Under the pieces are notes generated by a model. That model was not told the DNA's origin, ran no database searches, and saw only the letters and a program-made list of their open reading frames with translations. From assembly GCA_938039295.1 (NCBI GenBank), contig CALHUY010000012.1, forward strand, positions 1 to 51,722: 51,722 bases of DNA. Direction: 5' to 3'. Position numbers and translations under genes: made by a program. Each line of letters starts with the position of its first letter. Position 1 is the stretch's first letter. This stretch comes from an uncultured Solobacterium sp. Lineage in GTDB: Bacteria > Bacillota_I > Bacilli_A > Erysipelotrichales > Erysipelotrichaceae. This document shows, in pieces, positions 8,185 through 16,615 of this stretch.

Positions 8185-9246
8185 TTAGTAATCAAACTGA
8201 CGATAGTATCTCCTTATGCTTAATGGATGTCTCAAGAACTTTTCCATGTATGCATCTACACGATTATTCACTGCATGCATGACAAGATGAGATATACTTC
8301 CGCGATATTCTTGCTTGATTCCACTTAATTCAAATTCTTTTGTATCAATAATAACGTAATTTGAATTTACTTGTGGTAGGAAGCGTGCAACTCTTTCAGA
8401 CAACGATCTTTGTTCATCTTCGCCGATGAATAAGGTAATTGGCGTGTCTTTTACTATTATCTCTTGCATGCCGTGAAAAAATTCGGGAGAACTAATAGAT
8501 TTTGTTCGTATCCACATTTGTTCCTCCCAATAGCACATAGCATATGAATATGTTGCGCCATATTGATTACCTGCTCCTATAAAGTAATGCGGCAAATCTG
8601 GATGTTTCTCTAAGAAAGCAACTTTATTTTTAGCATATTGATATGCCCAAGTATCTACTTCTTTTTCAACATCAACAAGAGCTTTTGCTAAATATTGTTC
8701 CATATTTGAGTTGTATTCATCATAATCAACAAACTCTCCATTTTTACACATAAAGTAGTTTGCAGTCATGTAGAATTTTAATTGTTCATTTTTGGGATAT
8801 ACAATTAGATAATCTTGTTTGTCCGGTTTAGTTAGAATTGAATTAGGTGTGTCAATAAAGCTAAACACCTTTCCACCAATCTCGTGAATTTTATCAACAA
8901 GCTCAATCATTTCCTTAGTATTTCCAGATACAGAGGAAATAATTGCTATAGATTTATTTGTAAATCGTTTGTTTCCTGTTGTTAAAAATTCTGCTGCATT
9001 TTCTACATACACTGGTAATTTGCTTCTACCACGCATATATACTTCAACTTGCATCGCGGAAGCATACGTACCCCCAATACCTATATAGAAAATGTTATCA
9101 AATTCCTCGTCCCAAATTTTATCAATAATCTTTTCAATATCTTTTCGTAAAGCCAATGCTCCATTTACACTTTTTAAATCTTGATCTTCATGAAAGTTAC
9201 GGAGATTAGCACCTTCGTCTTCTTTCCATAATTCTGTTGTTATCAT
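8185..9246 (-). CDS. frlB: FrlB-like fructosamine-6-phosphate deglycase (SIS domain)
   Basis: The 353-residue protein has two SIS domains. The first contains IFYIGIGGTYASAMQ and AIISSVSGNTKEMIELV. The second contains the SPEFFHG segment, matching the Glu/His active-site region of FrlB and FraB (S.EF.HGP), and it ends RRYYRQFDY much like E. coli FrlB. These enzymes split 6-phosphorylated Amadori compounds into glucose 6-phosphate and the free amine. The kinase that would make the substrate lies two genes upstream. The amine partner could be lysine or another amino acid; this cannot be told here. A 132-base gap with a strong hairpin follows. Confidence 0.82.
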   Translation of the reverse strand: MITTELWKEDEGANLRNFHEDQDLKSVNGALALRKDIEKIIDKIWDEEFDNIFYIGIGGTYASAMQVEVYMRGRSKLPVYVENAAEFLTTGNKRFTNKSIAIISSVSGNTKEMIELVDKIHEIGGKVFSFIDTPNSILTKPDKQDYLIVYPKNEQLKFYMTANYFMCKNGEFVDYDEYNSNMEQYLAKALVDVEKEVDTWAYQYAKNKVAFLEKHPDLPHYFIGAGNQYGATYSYAMCYWEEQMWIRTKSISSPEFFHGMQEIIVKDTPITLFIGEDEQRSLSERVARFLPQVNSNYVIIDTKEFELSGIKQEYRGSISHLVMHAVNNRVDAYMEKFLRHPLSIRRYYRQFDY

Positions 9247-9264
9247 ATCTAATCTCTCCCTTTC

Positions 9265-10044
9265 TCAATATAGTTGAAAGTGATCAATGTCATATTTTTC
9301 AAAATATTGTAGAGCTTTCTGTATTGCAATATCCCATACAGGCCACTCATGATCTCCATCCAACTCTCGATAAGTGATATCTATCTTATTCTTTGCGTAG
9401 TGATAGAATCTGCGATTGCTCTCAATCAAGAAATCGTCTGTCCCACATAATTGAATAACTGATGGAATATCTTTTTTTAATTCCTTATCTAGATATTTAT
9501 AAATATCAAAATAATCATCTTGATAAATGATTCTATCTATCTCATCAATATTCATTTCTTCGAACACTTTATTCTGTATCATGCAACGTAATTCTTCTAA
9601 ATCAATTACTGGCGATAATGTTGCAATTGATTGGTATTGTTTCGGGTAAGATAATCCAATTTTTAATGCTCCGTACCCACCCATACTTTCGCCAGCAATA
9701 AAAGTATTCTCCTTTTGTGTCGGTATCTTAAACCACTGCTTTAGAAAAATAGGTAGTTCTTCTGCAATATATTTTGCATATTGAATTCCATCTATATTTG
9801 TATAAAAGCTTCGTCCTACTTCAGGCATGACGATAATATAACCAAATTTCTTTGCATAATATTCAACTTTTGTAAAACGAATCCATTCCTCTGCATTACC
9901 AGATAAACCGTGCAATAGATATAAGATTTTATATTGGCCATCACTTATAGGGGTTACATCATTTGAATTATCAGGTATTAATACATTACAGTTTGTTGTT
10001 ACCCTTAAAGCAGTAGAGAAGAATGTCATTCTAATGATTGCCAT
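9265..10044 (-). CDS. Esterase D-type alpha/beta hydrolase
   Basis: The 259-residue protein has no signal peptide. It has the oxyanion-hole stretch LYLLHGLSGN, the nucleophile elbow GESMGGYGALK (Ser120), a late Asp in CGTDDFL and the catalytic His in GDHEWPVWD. This fits the S-formylglutathione hydrolase/tributyrin esterase family. Its ATG shares a base with the stop of the frlD-like gene (TAATG), so translation is coupled. An esterase is not part of the E. coli frl operon; its presence suggests the transported sugar amine may carry an acyl group, or that a product is deacylated. That role is inferred. Confidence 0.85.
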   Translation of the reverse strand: MAIIRMTFFSTALRVTTNCNVLIPDNSNDVTPISDGQYKILYLLHGLSGNAEEWIRFTKVEYYAKKFGYIIVMPEVGRSFYTNIDGIQYAKYIAEELPIFLKQWFKIPTQKENTFIAGESMGGYGALKIGLSYPKQYQSIATLSPVIDLEELRCMIQNKVFEEMNIDEIDRIIYQDDYFDIYKYLDKELKKDIPSVIQLCGTDDFLIESNRRFYHYAKNKIDITYRELDGDHEWPVWDIAIQKALQYFEKYDIDHFQLY

Positions 10045-10838
10045 TACCAGGCTCCAAAATACTTAATTGTTTCAGTTGCATTCATTGCACCTGCATGCAT
10101 ACTATCATTAATTGATCTTCCACGTATTATTGCATTCAGGAATCCTGCAATATAACTATCTCCGGCACCCATCGTATCTACTACATTATCGCAATAAACA
10201 ATACCTATTTCGTGGTAGTTTGTACCATCAAAGCAAACACTACCCTTCTCTCCACGCATTGCAATAACTAGTTTTGGTCCTCTACTATAGATCTCTTTCA
10301 TCTGTTCTTTTAGTAATTCTATTGGGCTTTCATCATTAGAAAAGAATACATAATCACTGTGCGGAATAGCAATCTTACAAGCTTCATCATCAGGTCTTGT
10401 TGCACAATCAAAAGCTGTTAGAATACCTCTTTCATGTAACTCTTCAAAGTATCCTTCAACCTTTCCCCATAGGTCACATATCACAATATCGTGTGAACAT
10501 ATAAATGAAATATCATCTTGACTCAATTTGTAGTCTGCGAGAACACCTTCGTCATAGTCACCAAAAACTCTCTCACCATTAACAAGTTCAACCTGAGTAA
10601 CAGCTGTCTTTCCTTCTTTAAATTGTAAGTGACTCACGTCAACACCTTTATCTTTAATCGCGTTATACATTACATGTCCAAATTCATCATTTCCAACTGG
10701 ACCTATATATGAAGATTTTCCTCCTAAACGCGCTACATATACAGCCATATTAACGGGGCCACCGCCAGGAAAGGCGGTACCCCCATTCATATTTTGATAA
10801 TAGTCGATGCAATTACTTCCAATTGCTGCTAGTTTCAT
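10044..10838 (-). CDS. frlD: Fructoselysine 6-kinase-like PfkB kinase
   Basis: The 264-residue PfkB-family kinase is close in pattern to E. coli FrlD. It has AIGSNCIDYY at the start, FPGGGPVNMAVYVARLG, RVFGDYDEGVLADYKLS, the catalytic VVDTMGAGDSYIAGF (GAGD at about 224-227) and a final KYFGAW matching the FrlD C-terminus. It would phosphorylate the 6-hydroxyl of fructoselysine or a related Amadori compound after uptake. Its ATG overlaps the stop of the permease gene (ATGA), showing tight coupling. Length is normal and motifs are intact, so this gene looks functional even though the permease ahead of it is frameshifted. Confidence 0.9.
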   Translation of the reverse strand: MKLAAIGSNCIDYYQNMNGGTAFPGGGPVNMAVYVARLGGKSSYIGPVGNDEFGHVMYNAIKDKGVDVSHLQFKEGKTAVTQVELVNGERVFGDYDEGVLADYKLSQDDISFICSHDIVICDLWGKVEGYFEELHERGILTAFDCATRPDDEACKIAIPHSDYVFFSNDESPIELLKEQMKEIYSRGPKLVIAMRGEKGSVCFDGTNYHEIGIVYCDNVVDTMGAGDSYIAGFLNAIIRGRSINDSMHAGAMNATETIKYFGAW

Positions 10839-12182
10839 ACAGCAGCCTCATTTTTTCTATGCTTATTCTGATTCTCCCAGAAATAATAAACTGGTAGCCC
10901 TGTTCCTATAGCTAAACCTGCACAGATTAAACCAGGAATTGGAGCCCAAATAAATGTTGACCAAATTAGAGTTCCTGTCATAAACATTGCGATAATAGGC
11001 ATTAATACTCCACCTGGCATACGATATACTGGTTTATAATGTTCCTTCTTACGTAATACAAAGATTGTTCCAAATGTTAAGAAGTTCTTTAATAATGCTA
11101 CTAGGGTGAAATAACCCAATAAATCAGATAAGTTTGTCGCGAAAATTAGAATGATTGCTACAATACACTGCACTACGATTGAAAATGCAGGTGTTTCATA
11201 CTTAGGATGCACTTGTGCAAAATGTTTAAAGAATAAACCATCTTGCCATTGCGTATTCTATTCTTGGTTGGAACATAATACAACTTGAAAGCGATCCAAT
11301 TACAACAATAATAGCCATAATAGCTACAACTACACCGGCCGCATTACCAATTAATGGAATCTTAGAGGCTAATAAAGCAATAGGTGCTTCAGAAGCTGCT
11401 AGTTCTTCAACTGTTAATAATCCAGAAGAAACAACCGTTAAACTAACATATAACGCTAATACGATTACTGCAGTTAAAATCAGTCCTTTTGGCAAGTTCT
11501 TTCCTGGATCTTTAATCTCACCAGACATGTAGCAAGCTGCACCCATACCATCATAAGACCATGTTGTTGCAGATATACCTGCTAATAATGCTGCAAAACC
11601 TGTTGCTGCACCTTCTAATGGTTTACTTGATAAGAATAAACTTGAGTTAATGTTAAATAATCCAATTCCAATAATTAATGCAAAAGGAAGAATCTTTAAT
11701 GCAGTAATGATAGTTTGGAATTTTCCTCCACCCTCAACACTACGAATATGGATAATCATAAATACAATTACTAACACAACTGCAACTAATTTTAGAATTA
11801 AACCATGGACAGGTAAGAAGAAACCTAAATAGTTTGCAATCGCTAAAGCCATAATTGAAATTGATGGTGGGTCTGTTGCCCAGAAACTAATCCACCCGCA
11901 CAGGAAAGCTAGTGGACGAGAACCAGCTTCGCGGAAGTAGACGTATTGTCCACCATCCTCAGGAAATGCCGATGCAAGTTCTGCATAACAAAAATTTGCT
12001 GGAATCTGTAATAATCCACCTATTAAGAATGCTAGTACTAGTGTTAAACTGCTACCTGCAGCACCAGCAACTTCTGATAGAGATGAGAAAATACCAGATC
12101 CTACTGTTGTTCCAACACCAAGTGCAATAACAGCACCTAATCCAAGTTTACGCTTTAAATCTTGGGTGTTCTGATTAGACAT
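10835..12182 (-). pseudogene. frlA: FrlA-like APC-family permease broken by a 2-base frameshift
   Basis: The gene for an amino-acid/polyamine-type permease is split in two frames. The first part (12182 to 11226) matches the N-terminal two thirds of E. coli FrlA: LGAVIALGVGTTVGSGIF, AGSRPLAFLCGWISFWATD and YMSGEIKDPGKNLP. It then runs into a stop after YAMARWFIL. The second frame resumes with LFFKHFAQVHPKYETPAFS and continues to FVWAPIPGLICAG-like and TGLPVYYFWENQ sequence. Restoring two bases (AGAGAT instead of AGAT, near 11239-11243) joins them without loss. The preferred start at 12182 gives MSNQNTQDLKRKLG, matching FrlA; an in-frame ATG at 12230 behind GGAGG would add 16 residues. It is either a real lesion or a sequencing error. 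Confidence 0.85.
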
Positions 12183-12244
12183 ATTATTTGTTCCTCTCTT
12201 TCTTGTGGCATATCTACACTTTAAAACCATATCTCCTCCACATT

Positions 12245-12262
12245 TGGTTTATATATATACCA
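12245..12262. promoter_or_regulatory. Probable GntR-family operator
   Basis: This 18-bp palindrome (half-site TGGT, 8 of 9 pairs) has an AT-only core and fits the GT..TATA..AC style of HutC-subfamily GntR operators. It begins about 13 bases downstream of the frl -10 box, where a bound repressor would block initiation or early elongation. Two GntR/UTRA genes start 90 bases away. Confidence 0.6.
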
Positions 12263-12274
12263 CTATTTAATTTT

Positions 12275-12302
12275 ATTATACCAGTTGAAACTATGTTTGC
12301 AA
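12275..12302 (-). promoter_or_regulatory. Sigma-70-type promoter of the frl-like operon
   Basis: On the minus strand there is TTGCAA at 12297-12302 and TATAAT at 12275-12280, separated by 16 bases. It points at the permease gene, and a palindromic operator follows the predicted start site. Confidence 0.7.
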
Positions 12303-12350
12303 CCCCTTACATTTATGTATTTGATTAAATATGCACAAAGTGGTTAAAAT

Positions 12351-13061
12351 ATGTACATGAAAGTTATGACATTGGATATTATGATTAGTAATGAATTACG
12401 ACAATATATTACTGATCAACATTTAAACTATCAGGATAAACTCCCTAGCGAGCGTGAATTATGTGAGTTATTTTCAATTCAGCGCTTAACTCTTCGTTCA
12501 GCCATGAAGATTCTAGAAGAAATGGGAATTATTTATGTTGTGCCTAAAGTTGGGTATTTTGTAGCTAAACAACGTATTACTAAAAATGTTAATACAATCC
12601 GATTAATATCAGAAATCATTAAGGATCATGTATCAACATATGAGACTAAACTATTTAATCTAGCTGAAATTGAAGCAGATAAATATCTATGTCGAGAAAC
12701 GAACTTACCACTTGGCACTAAGTTCTTTAAGATTAAACGACTATTAATTGCAGATAGTGAACCTGTATGCATGGACTATTGTTTTATTCCGGTTTCGCTT
12801 GCACCAGAGCTTCTAGATTATAAAGATGAAATTGAAAATCTAAACGATATTCTTATAAAGAAATATCACCTCGACTTCTACAGAACAACGCAGCGTATTC
12901 GAGTTATCGAAGCAGAGAAGAATTACCGTGATGCACTAGAATTGCCCCATGATGCTCATGTTGCTCTTTTATCAGGTTGTATCTACGATAAGAATAATCA
13001 TGTTCTTGCTTTTACGGAAAGTTATATGAAATACACCCGTTTTGCATTTGAATTATTTTAG
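12351..13061 (+). CDS. GntR/UTRA transcriptional regulator 1
   Basis: The 236-residue regulator has an N-terminal winged helix (KLPSERELCELFSIQRLTLRSAMKILEEMGIIYVVPKVGYFV, about 30-72) and a C-terminal UTRA ligand domain. The UTRA part shows the pattern LPLGTKFFKIKRLLIADSEPVCMDYCFIPV and ends AFTESYMKYTRFAFEL. UTRA domains in this subfamily bind sugar phosphates or similar. It is divergent from the frl-like operon and is the likely repressor of it. The start is uncertain: ATGs at 12351, 12357 and 12366 are possible and none has a strong ribosome site. The GntR motif is somewhat atypical (RLTLRSA in place of RMTVR.A). Confidence 0.85.
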   Translation: MYMKVMTLDIMISNELRQYITDQHLNYQDKLPSERELCELFSIQRLTLRSAMKILEEMGIIYVVPKVGYFVAKQRITKNVNTIRLISEIIKDHVSTYETKLFNLAEIEADKYLCRETNLPLGTKFFKIKRLLIADSEPVCMDYCFIPVSLAPELLDYKDEIENLNDILIKKYHLDFYRTTQRIRVIEAEKNYRDALELPHDAHVALLSGCIYDKNNHVLAFTESYMKYTRFAFELF

Positions 13062-13070
13062 GTGACTATT

Positions 13071-13811
13071 ATGAACTATCAAATTCCTTTATATATTCAA
13101 TTAAAAAATTTAATAATCCAACGTATCAAAGACGGCGAGTATCTACCTGGCGAAAAAATTCCAAGTGAGCGCGAAATGTCATCACTTTATAACATTAATC
13201 GTATGACTGTAAAACATGCAATTAACACTCTCATTGATGAAGGATATTTATTTCGTATTAAGAACAATGGTACTTTCGTTACAAAGAAAATTACAAATAA
13301 GATATTATACTTAAACGATCATTCTACAGGTAAGAGTATTGGTCTTGGCGCATTTATTAATGAACATGGCCTCACCCTAAAAAATACTATCCTTGAAGAA
13401 GGTATTATTGAAAACCAAACATATATTGAAAAGAAACTAAATCTTCAGCATGGAGAACCAATCTATGCACTACACCGCTTACGCAAGATTGATAACGAAA
13501 GTATTGCTCTTGAATACTGTTACCTTCCTTTCAAATTTTTCGATGATATTCAGGGACATGATTTTTCTAAAGCATCTCTCTATGACTATATGAAGCAAAA
13601 GGATCATTTCCCGATAACATTTGAACAGAAATTAACGATTCAGAAAGCATTTCATCCAATCACAAAAATTATGAATATTTCTTCTGAAAGTTATATTTAT
13701 AATCTTGAGTATATTGGTCATGACAGTAGTGGCGATGTTGTCGAATTCACAACTTCGTATATGCCTTGTGATAAAGCGGAATATGGATTCGAAACTTTCA
13801 AGTCAGAATAA
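13071..13811 (+). CDS. GntR/UTRA transcriptional regulator 2
   Basis: The 246-residue regulator opens with NYQIPLYIQLKNLIIQRI, then the helix-turn-helix KIPSEREMSSLYNINRMTVKHAINTLIDEGYLFRIKNNGTFV. The UTRA domain has the pattern EPIYALHRLRKIDNESIALEYCYLP and ends EFTTSYMPCDKAEY. It follows regulator 1 directly; the ATG at 13071 is preferred because AGGTG overlaps the preceding stop, 6 bases ahead. The two regulators are only distantly alike, so this is not a recent duplication. One may control the permease-led operon and the other the amidohydrolase gene, or they may answer to different intermediates. Confidence 0.87.
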   Translation: MNYQIPLYIQLKNLIIQRIKDGEYLPGEKIPSEREMSSLYNINRMTVKHAINTLIDEGYLFRIKNNGTFVTKKITNKILYLNDHSTGKSIGLGAFINEHGLTLKNTILEEGIIENQTYIEKKLNLQHGEPIYALHRLRKIDNESIALEYCYLPFKFFDDIQGHDFSKASLYDYMKQKDHFPITFEQKLTIQKAFHPITKIMNISSESYIYNLEYIGHDSSGDVVEFTTSYMPCDKAEYGFETFKSE

Positions 13812-13880
13812 TTTGTAATTTAATTATTATTTGTGCTATATTCAAATTAACATCTACACTTTAAACTTATCCTCTACATC

Positions 13881-13904
13881 AAGCATATATTCATATGCTT
13901 TTTT
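13881..13904 (+). terminator. Hairpin terminator or attenuator ahead of the amidohydrolase
   Basis: An 8-bp perfect stem (AAGCATAT/ATATGCTT) with a 4-base loop is followed by a T run. It ends only about 10 bases before the AGGAGG of the amidohydrolase gene. It can end the regulator transcript, but any promoter for the next gene would have to read through it, so it may also act as an attenuator. Confidence 0.6.
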
Positions 13905-13924
13905 GGGTTCCACCAGGAGGAGAA

Positions 13925-15466
13925 ATGTCTATTACCCAATATATTTTAAAATCAAATCATATTTTCTGTTCTAATCAGCAAGCAGTTATTGATGGCTATA
14001 TATTCGTACAAGATAATAAAATTCAATCTATCGAAAAAGGAACAATTCCATCTAATTTAGAAGAAAAGTTCCCTGTCTATGATTTAACTGGCAAAACCGT
14101 TTTACCAGGTTTCTTTGATGCACATACATTTTTTACTGGTTGGTCATTACGTCATATAGGTGTAGACCTATCAGAAGCTGAAAGTGAAGATGACGTCATA
14201 AAATTATTGAAATCTCATTTTTCTCAACAGGACCATCTTTTTGGTCATGGCATATCCGATAGTTTTACTACTCCAAACCCTGATACTTTGGAAAAAATTT
14301 TTCCAAACTGTAGACTAGTCATTTTCTCTAATAGTGGCGATCATTTTTGGATAAATAGAACAGCTATTAATTATTATGGTTTTGACCTATCTGCCGATTG
14401 CAATGAAGCATTTTGGAAATTATTAGATGAAATTCTTAGTGATAAAAAATTTATTAAACCTTTATTCAAACAGTATATGTCTCTTCTTAATTCTCGCGGA
14501 ATTACATCTGTTAAGGAAATTGGTTTTGATGAGTTTAGTGGATTTCAAAAAATATTATCAGAGCTAGAAGAAGAGAATGAACTACATCTTCGTGTACATT
14601 TCATGTCACAACCTGTTGGCTATAACGCAAACTTTGAATATGCTCAAAAAATGATGAACGAATATAACTCTCCTTTTATTCGCTTTTCTGGTTTTAATCG
14701 GATGACAGATGGTTCTATTTCACAGGGCAATGGTTTGCTAAAGAAACCTTATGAAAATCAAAGTTACAATTGCAAACTCAATATTGATTGGGACTTAATC
14801 AAAGATGAGGTATTAAAAGCAGATCAACTAGGAACACGCTTTTCATTAAATGCACAAGGTGATGGTGCAGTTGCAAAAGCAGTAGATATCTTCGAACTAT
14901 GTAAAAAAGATAATGATGGAAAACTGGTAAACCGACATGCTATTACGGAAGCTGAATTTAGTGACCCAGAGGATTTAAAACGTATGGCAAAGTTGGGTAT
15001 TATTTGTGAATACTACCCACAAATTCAATCTATTACTAGTTATCGTGATAAAGTTGGAATGATCCAAACACAGATTGGGTTAGAACGTGGAAAGAATTAT
15101 TGGAACCGCAGAAAAATGAAAGACTATGGCGTTCCACTTTGTTGTGGAACAGATTTACCACTAGTGATCGATCATATTCCAGAGTCTATCTACTATTCAG
15201 TTACTGGTTTATTCCCAGAAGGTGGTCAGCCATTTAACAAAGAAAACTGTCTAACTACGTCTGAAGTTCTCGAAAGCTGGACATCGGGTGGTGCCTTTGA
15301 TTTCTATCGCGAAGATGATTTAGGTTCTTTAGATGTCGGAAAACTTGCAGATATTGCAGTAATTGATGGCGATATCTTACATACTGACCCAAAGGACTGT
15401 AGGAAATTTAATGTATGCATGACAATCATAAATGGTAAGATTGTTTATCAAAAATTAGACAAATAA
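13925..15466 (+). CDS. YtcJ-like amidohydrolase with degenerate metal site
   Basis: The 513-residue protein has the family architecture: a small beta domain, GKTVLPGFFDAH (56-67), NRMTDGSIS (about 258-266) matching the family's DGS-loop, and a C-terminal beta domain ending DVGKLADIAVID and INGKIVY. The metal ligands are altered. HxH is H67-T-F69. The family's HAIGD is NAQGD (Asn309). The IEH stretch is ITE (341-342). Only the late Asp410 in CCGTDLP remains. Catalysis by the usual zinc mechanism is therefore doubtful. AGGAGG four bases before ATG 13925 fixes the start. It lies downstream of the two regulators and converges on gapA. It may be a pseudoenzyme, a ligand-binding protein, or an enzyme with another mechanism. 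Confidence 0.78.
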   Translation: MSITQYILKSNHIFCSNQQAVIDGYIFVQDNKIQSIEKGTIPSNLEEKFPVYDLTGKTVLPGFFDAHTFFTGWSLRHIGVDLSEAESEDDVIKLLKSHFSQQDHLFGHGISDSFTTPNPDTLEKIFPNCRLVIFSNSGDHFWINRTAINYYGFDLSADCNEAFWKLLDEILSDKKFIKPLFKQYMSLLNSRGITSVKEIGFDEFSGFQKILSELEEENELHLRVHFMSQPVGYNANFEYAQKMMNEYNSPFIRFSGFNRMTDGSISQGNGLLKKPYENQSYNCKLNIDWDLIKDEVLKADQLGTRFSLNAQGDGAVAKAVDIFELCKKDNDGKLVNRHAITEAEFSDPEDLKRMAKLGIICEYYPQIQSITSYRDKVGMIQTQIGLERGKNYWNRRKMKDYGVPLCCGTDLPLVIDHIPESIYYSVTGLFPEGGQPFNKENCLTTSEVLESWTSGGAFDFYREDDLGSLDVGKLADIAVIDGDILHTDPKDCRKFNVCMTIINGKIVYQKLDK

Positions 15467-15470
15467 ACAA

Positions 15471-15498
15471 AAATCACACCTCATTAGAAGTGTGATTT
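15471..15498. terminator. Bidirectional terminator between the amidohydrolase and gapA; right copy of the repeated hairpin
   Basis: A stem of AAATCACAC and GTGTGATTT with a 10-base loop has T runs on both sides. It differs from the hairpin at 4846-4873 in one loop base and has the same orientation on the plus strand. Confidence 0.85.
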
Positions 15499-15516
15499 TT
15501 AGATTGCTCAAGTTAA

Positions 15517-16536
15517 TTACTTAACGTTAGCGAAGTACTTGATTGTACGAACCATCTGAGATGTGTATGAGTTCTCATTGTCGTACCAAGCAACTGTCTG
15601 AACCTGGTATGTTTCATCATCGATCTTAGCTACCATTGTCTGTGTAGCGTCGAAGATAGAACCATGTGTTTCATCAACGATGTCAGCTGAAACGATTTCT
15701 TCTTCGTTGTATCCGAAGCTTTCAGAAGCAGCAGCCTTCATAGCAGCGTTGATAGAATCAACAGTTACATCCTTACCCTTAACTACAGAGATTAAGAGTG
15801 TTGTTGAACCTGTAGGAACAGGAACACGCTGAGCAGCACCGATTAACTTGCCGTTTAACTCAGGAATTACAAGACCGATAGCCTTAGCAGCACCTGTTGA
15901 GTTAGGAACGATATTGCAAGCACCAGCACGGGAACGACGTAAGTCACCCTTACGCTGTGGTCCATCCAAGATCATCTGATCACCTGTGTAAGCATGAACT
16001 GTTGTCATGATACCAGATTGGATTGGATATAAATCATTTAATGCCTTAGCCATTGGAGCTAAGCAGTTTGTTGTACATGAAGCAGCAGAGATAATCTTGT
16101 CTTCAGCTGTTACGATGTTTTCGTTTACGCCGTAAACTACTGTTGGTAAGTCGTTTCCTGCAGGAGCAGAGATAACAACCTTCTTAGCACCAGCCTTGAT
16201 GTGTGCTTCAGACTTAGCTTTGCTTGTGTAGAAGCCTGTGCATTCTAGAACTACATCGATGTCTAATTGACCCCAAGGTAGGTTGCTAGCATCAGCTTCC
16301 TTATAAATTGTAATTTCCTTACCATCTACAGTGATTGTTCCCTTTTCATCATCTGCAGAGATTTCATGATCCCACTTACCGTGTGTTGTATCATGCTTTA
16401 ATAAGTAAGCTAGCATGTGAGGTGTTGTTAAGTCGTTGATTGCAACTACTTCATAACCTTCAGCTACAAACATTTGTCTAAAAGCTAGACGGCCAATACG
16501 GCCAAAACCGTTAATAGCAACTCTTACATCTGTCAT
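15517..16536 (-). CDS. gapA: Type I glyceraldehyde-3-phosphate dehydrogenase
   Basis: The 339-residue glycolytic enzyme oxidises glyceraldehyde 3-phosphate with NAD. It has the Rossmann start VRVAINGFGRIGRLAF and the catalytic ISAASCTTNCLAP with the active Cys. HAYTGDQMILDGPQ, RRSRAGACNIVPNSTGAAKA and the C-terminal WYDNENSYTSQMVRT are also present. Length and motifs are normal. It is preceded by AAAGGAGG, an excellent promoter and a probable catabolite control site, as expected for a strongly expressed glycolytic gene. It is transcribed alone. Confidence 0.97.
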   Translation of the reverse strand: MTDVRVAINGFGRIGRLAFRQMFVAEGYEVVAINDLTTPHMLAYLLKHDTTHGKWDHEISADDEKGTITVDGKEITIYKEADASNLPWGQLDIDVVLECTGFYTSKAKSEAHIKAGAKKVVISAPAGNDLPTVVYGVNENIVTAEDKIISAASCTTNCLAPMAKALNDLYPIQSGIMTTVHAYTGDQMILDGPQRKGDLRRSRAGACNIVPNSTGAAKAIGLVIPELNGKLIGAAQRVPVPTGSTTLLISVVKGKDVTVDSINAAMKAAASESFGYNEEEIVSADIVDETHGSIFDATQTMVAKIDDETYQVQTVAWYDNENSYTSQMVRTIKYFANVK

Positions 16537-16571
16537 ATTGTCTTTTAAAGACCTCCTTTTGTTGCATTTAT

Positions 16572-16600
16572 ATTATATGTTTTAATATGTTTTCGGTCAA
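16572..16600 (-). promoter_or_regulatory. gapA promoter
   Basis: On the minus strand TTGACC (16595-16600) and TATAAT (16572-16577) are separated by exactly 17 bases and point to gapA, whose start codon is about 36 bases beyond the -10 box. Confidence 0.75.
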
Positions 16601-16615
16601 TTAAGAGCATTTGAA

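Noticed and set aside
10835..12230. Two separate permease genes instead of one broken gene
   Set aside because: The two frames together give one collinear FrlA-like protein with no overlap or missing segment once two bases are restored, and the second frame has no ribosome site.
12297..12302. TTGCAA as a shared -35 for the divergent regulator gene
   Set aside because: The box is symmetric, but no acceptable -10 lies 16-18 bases away on the plus strand.
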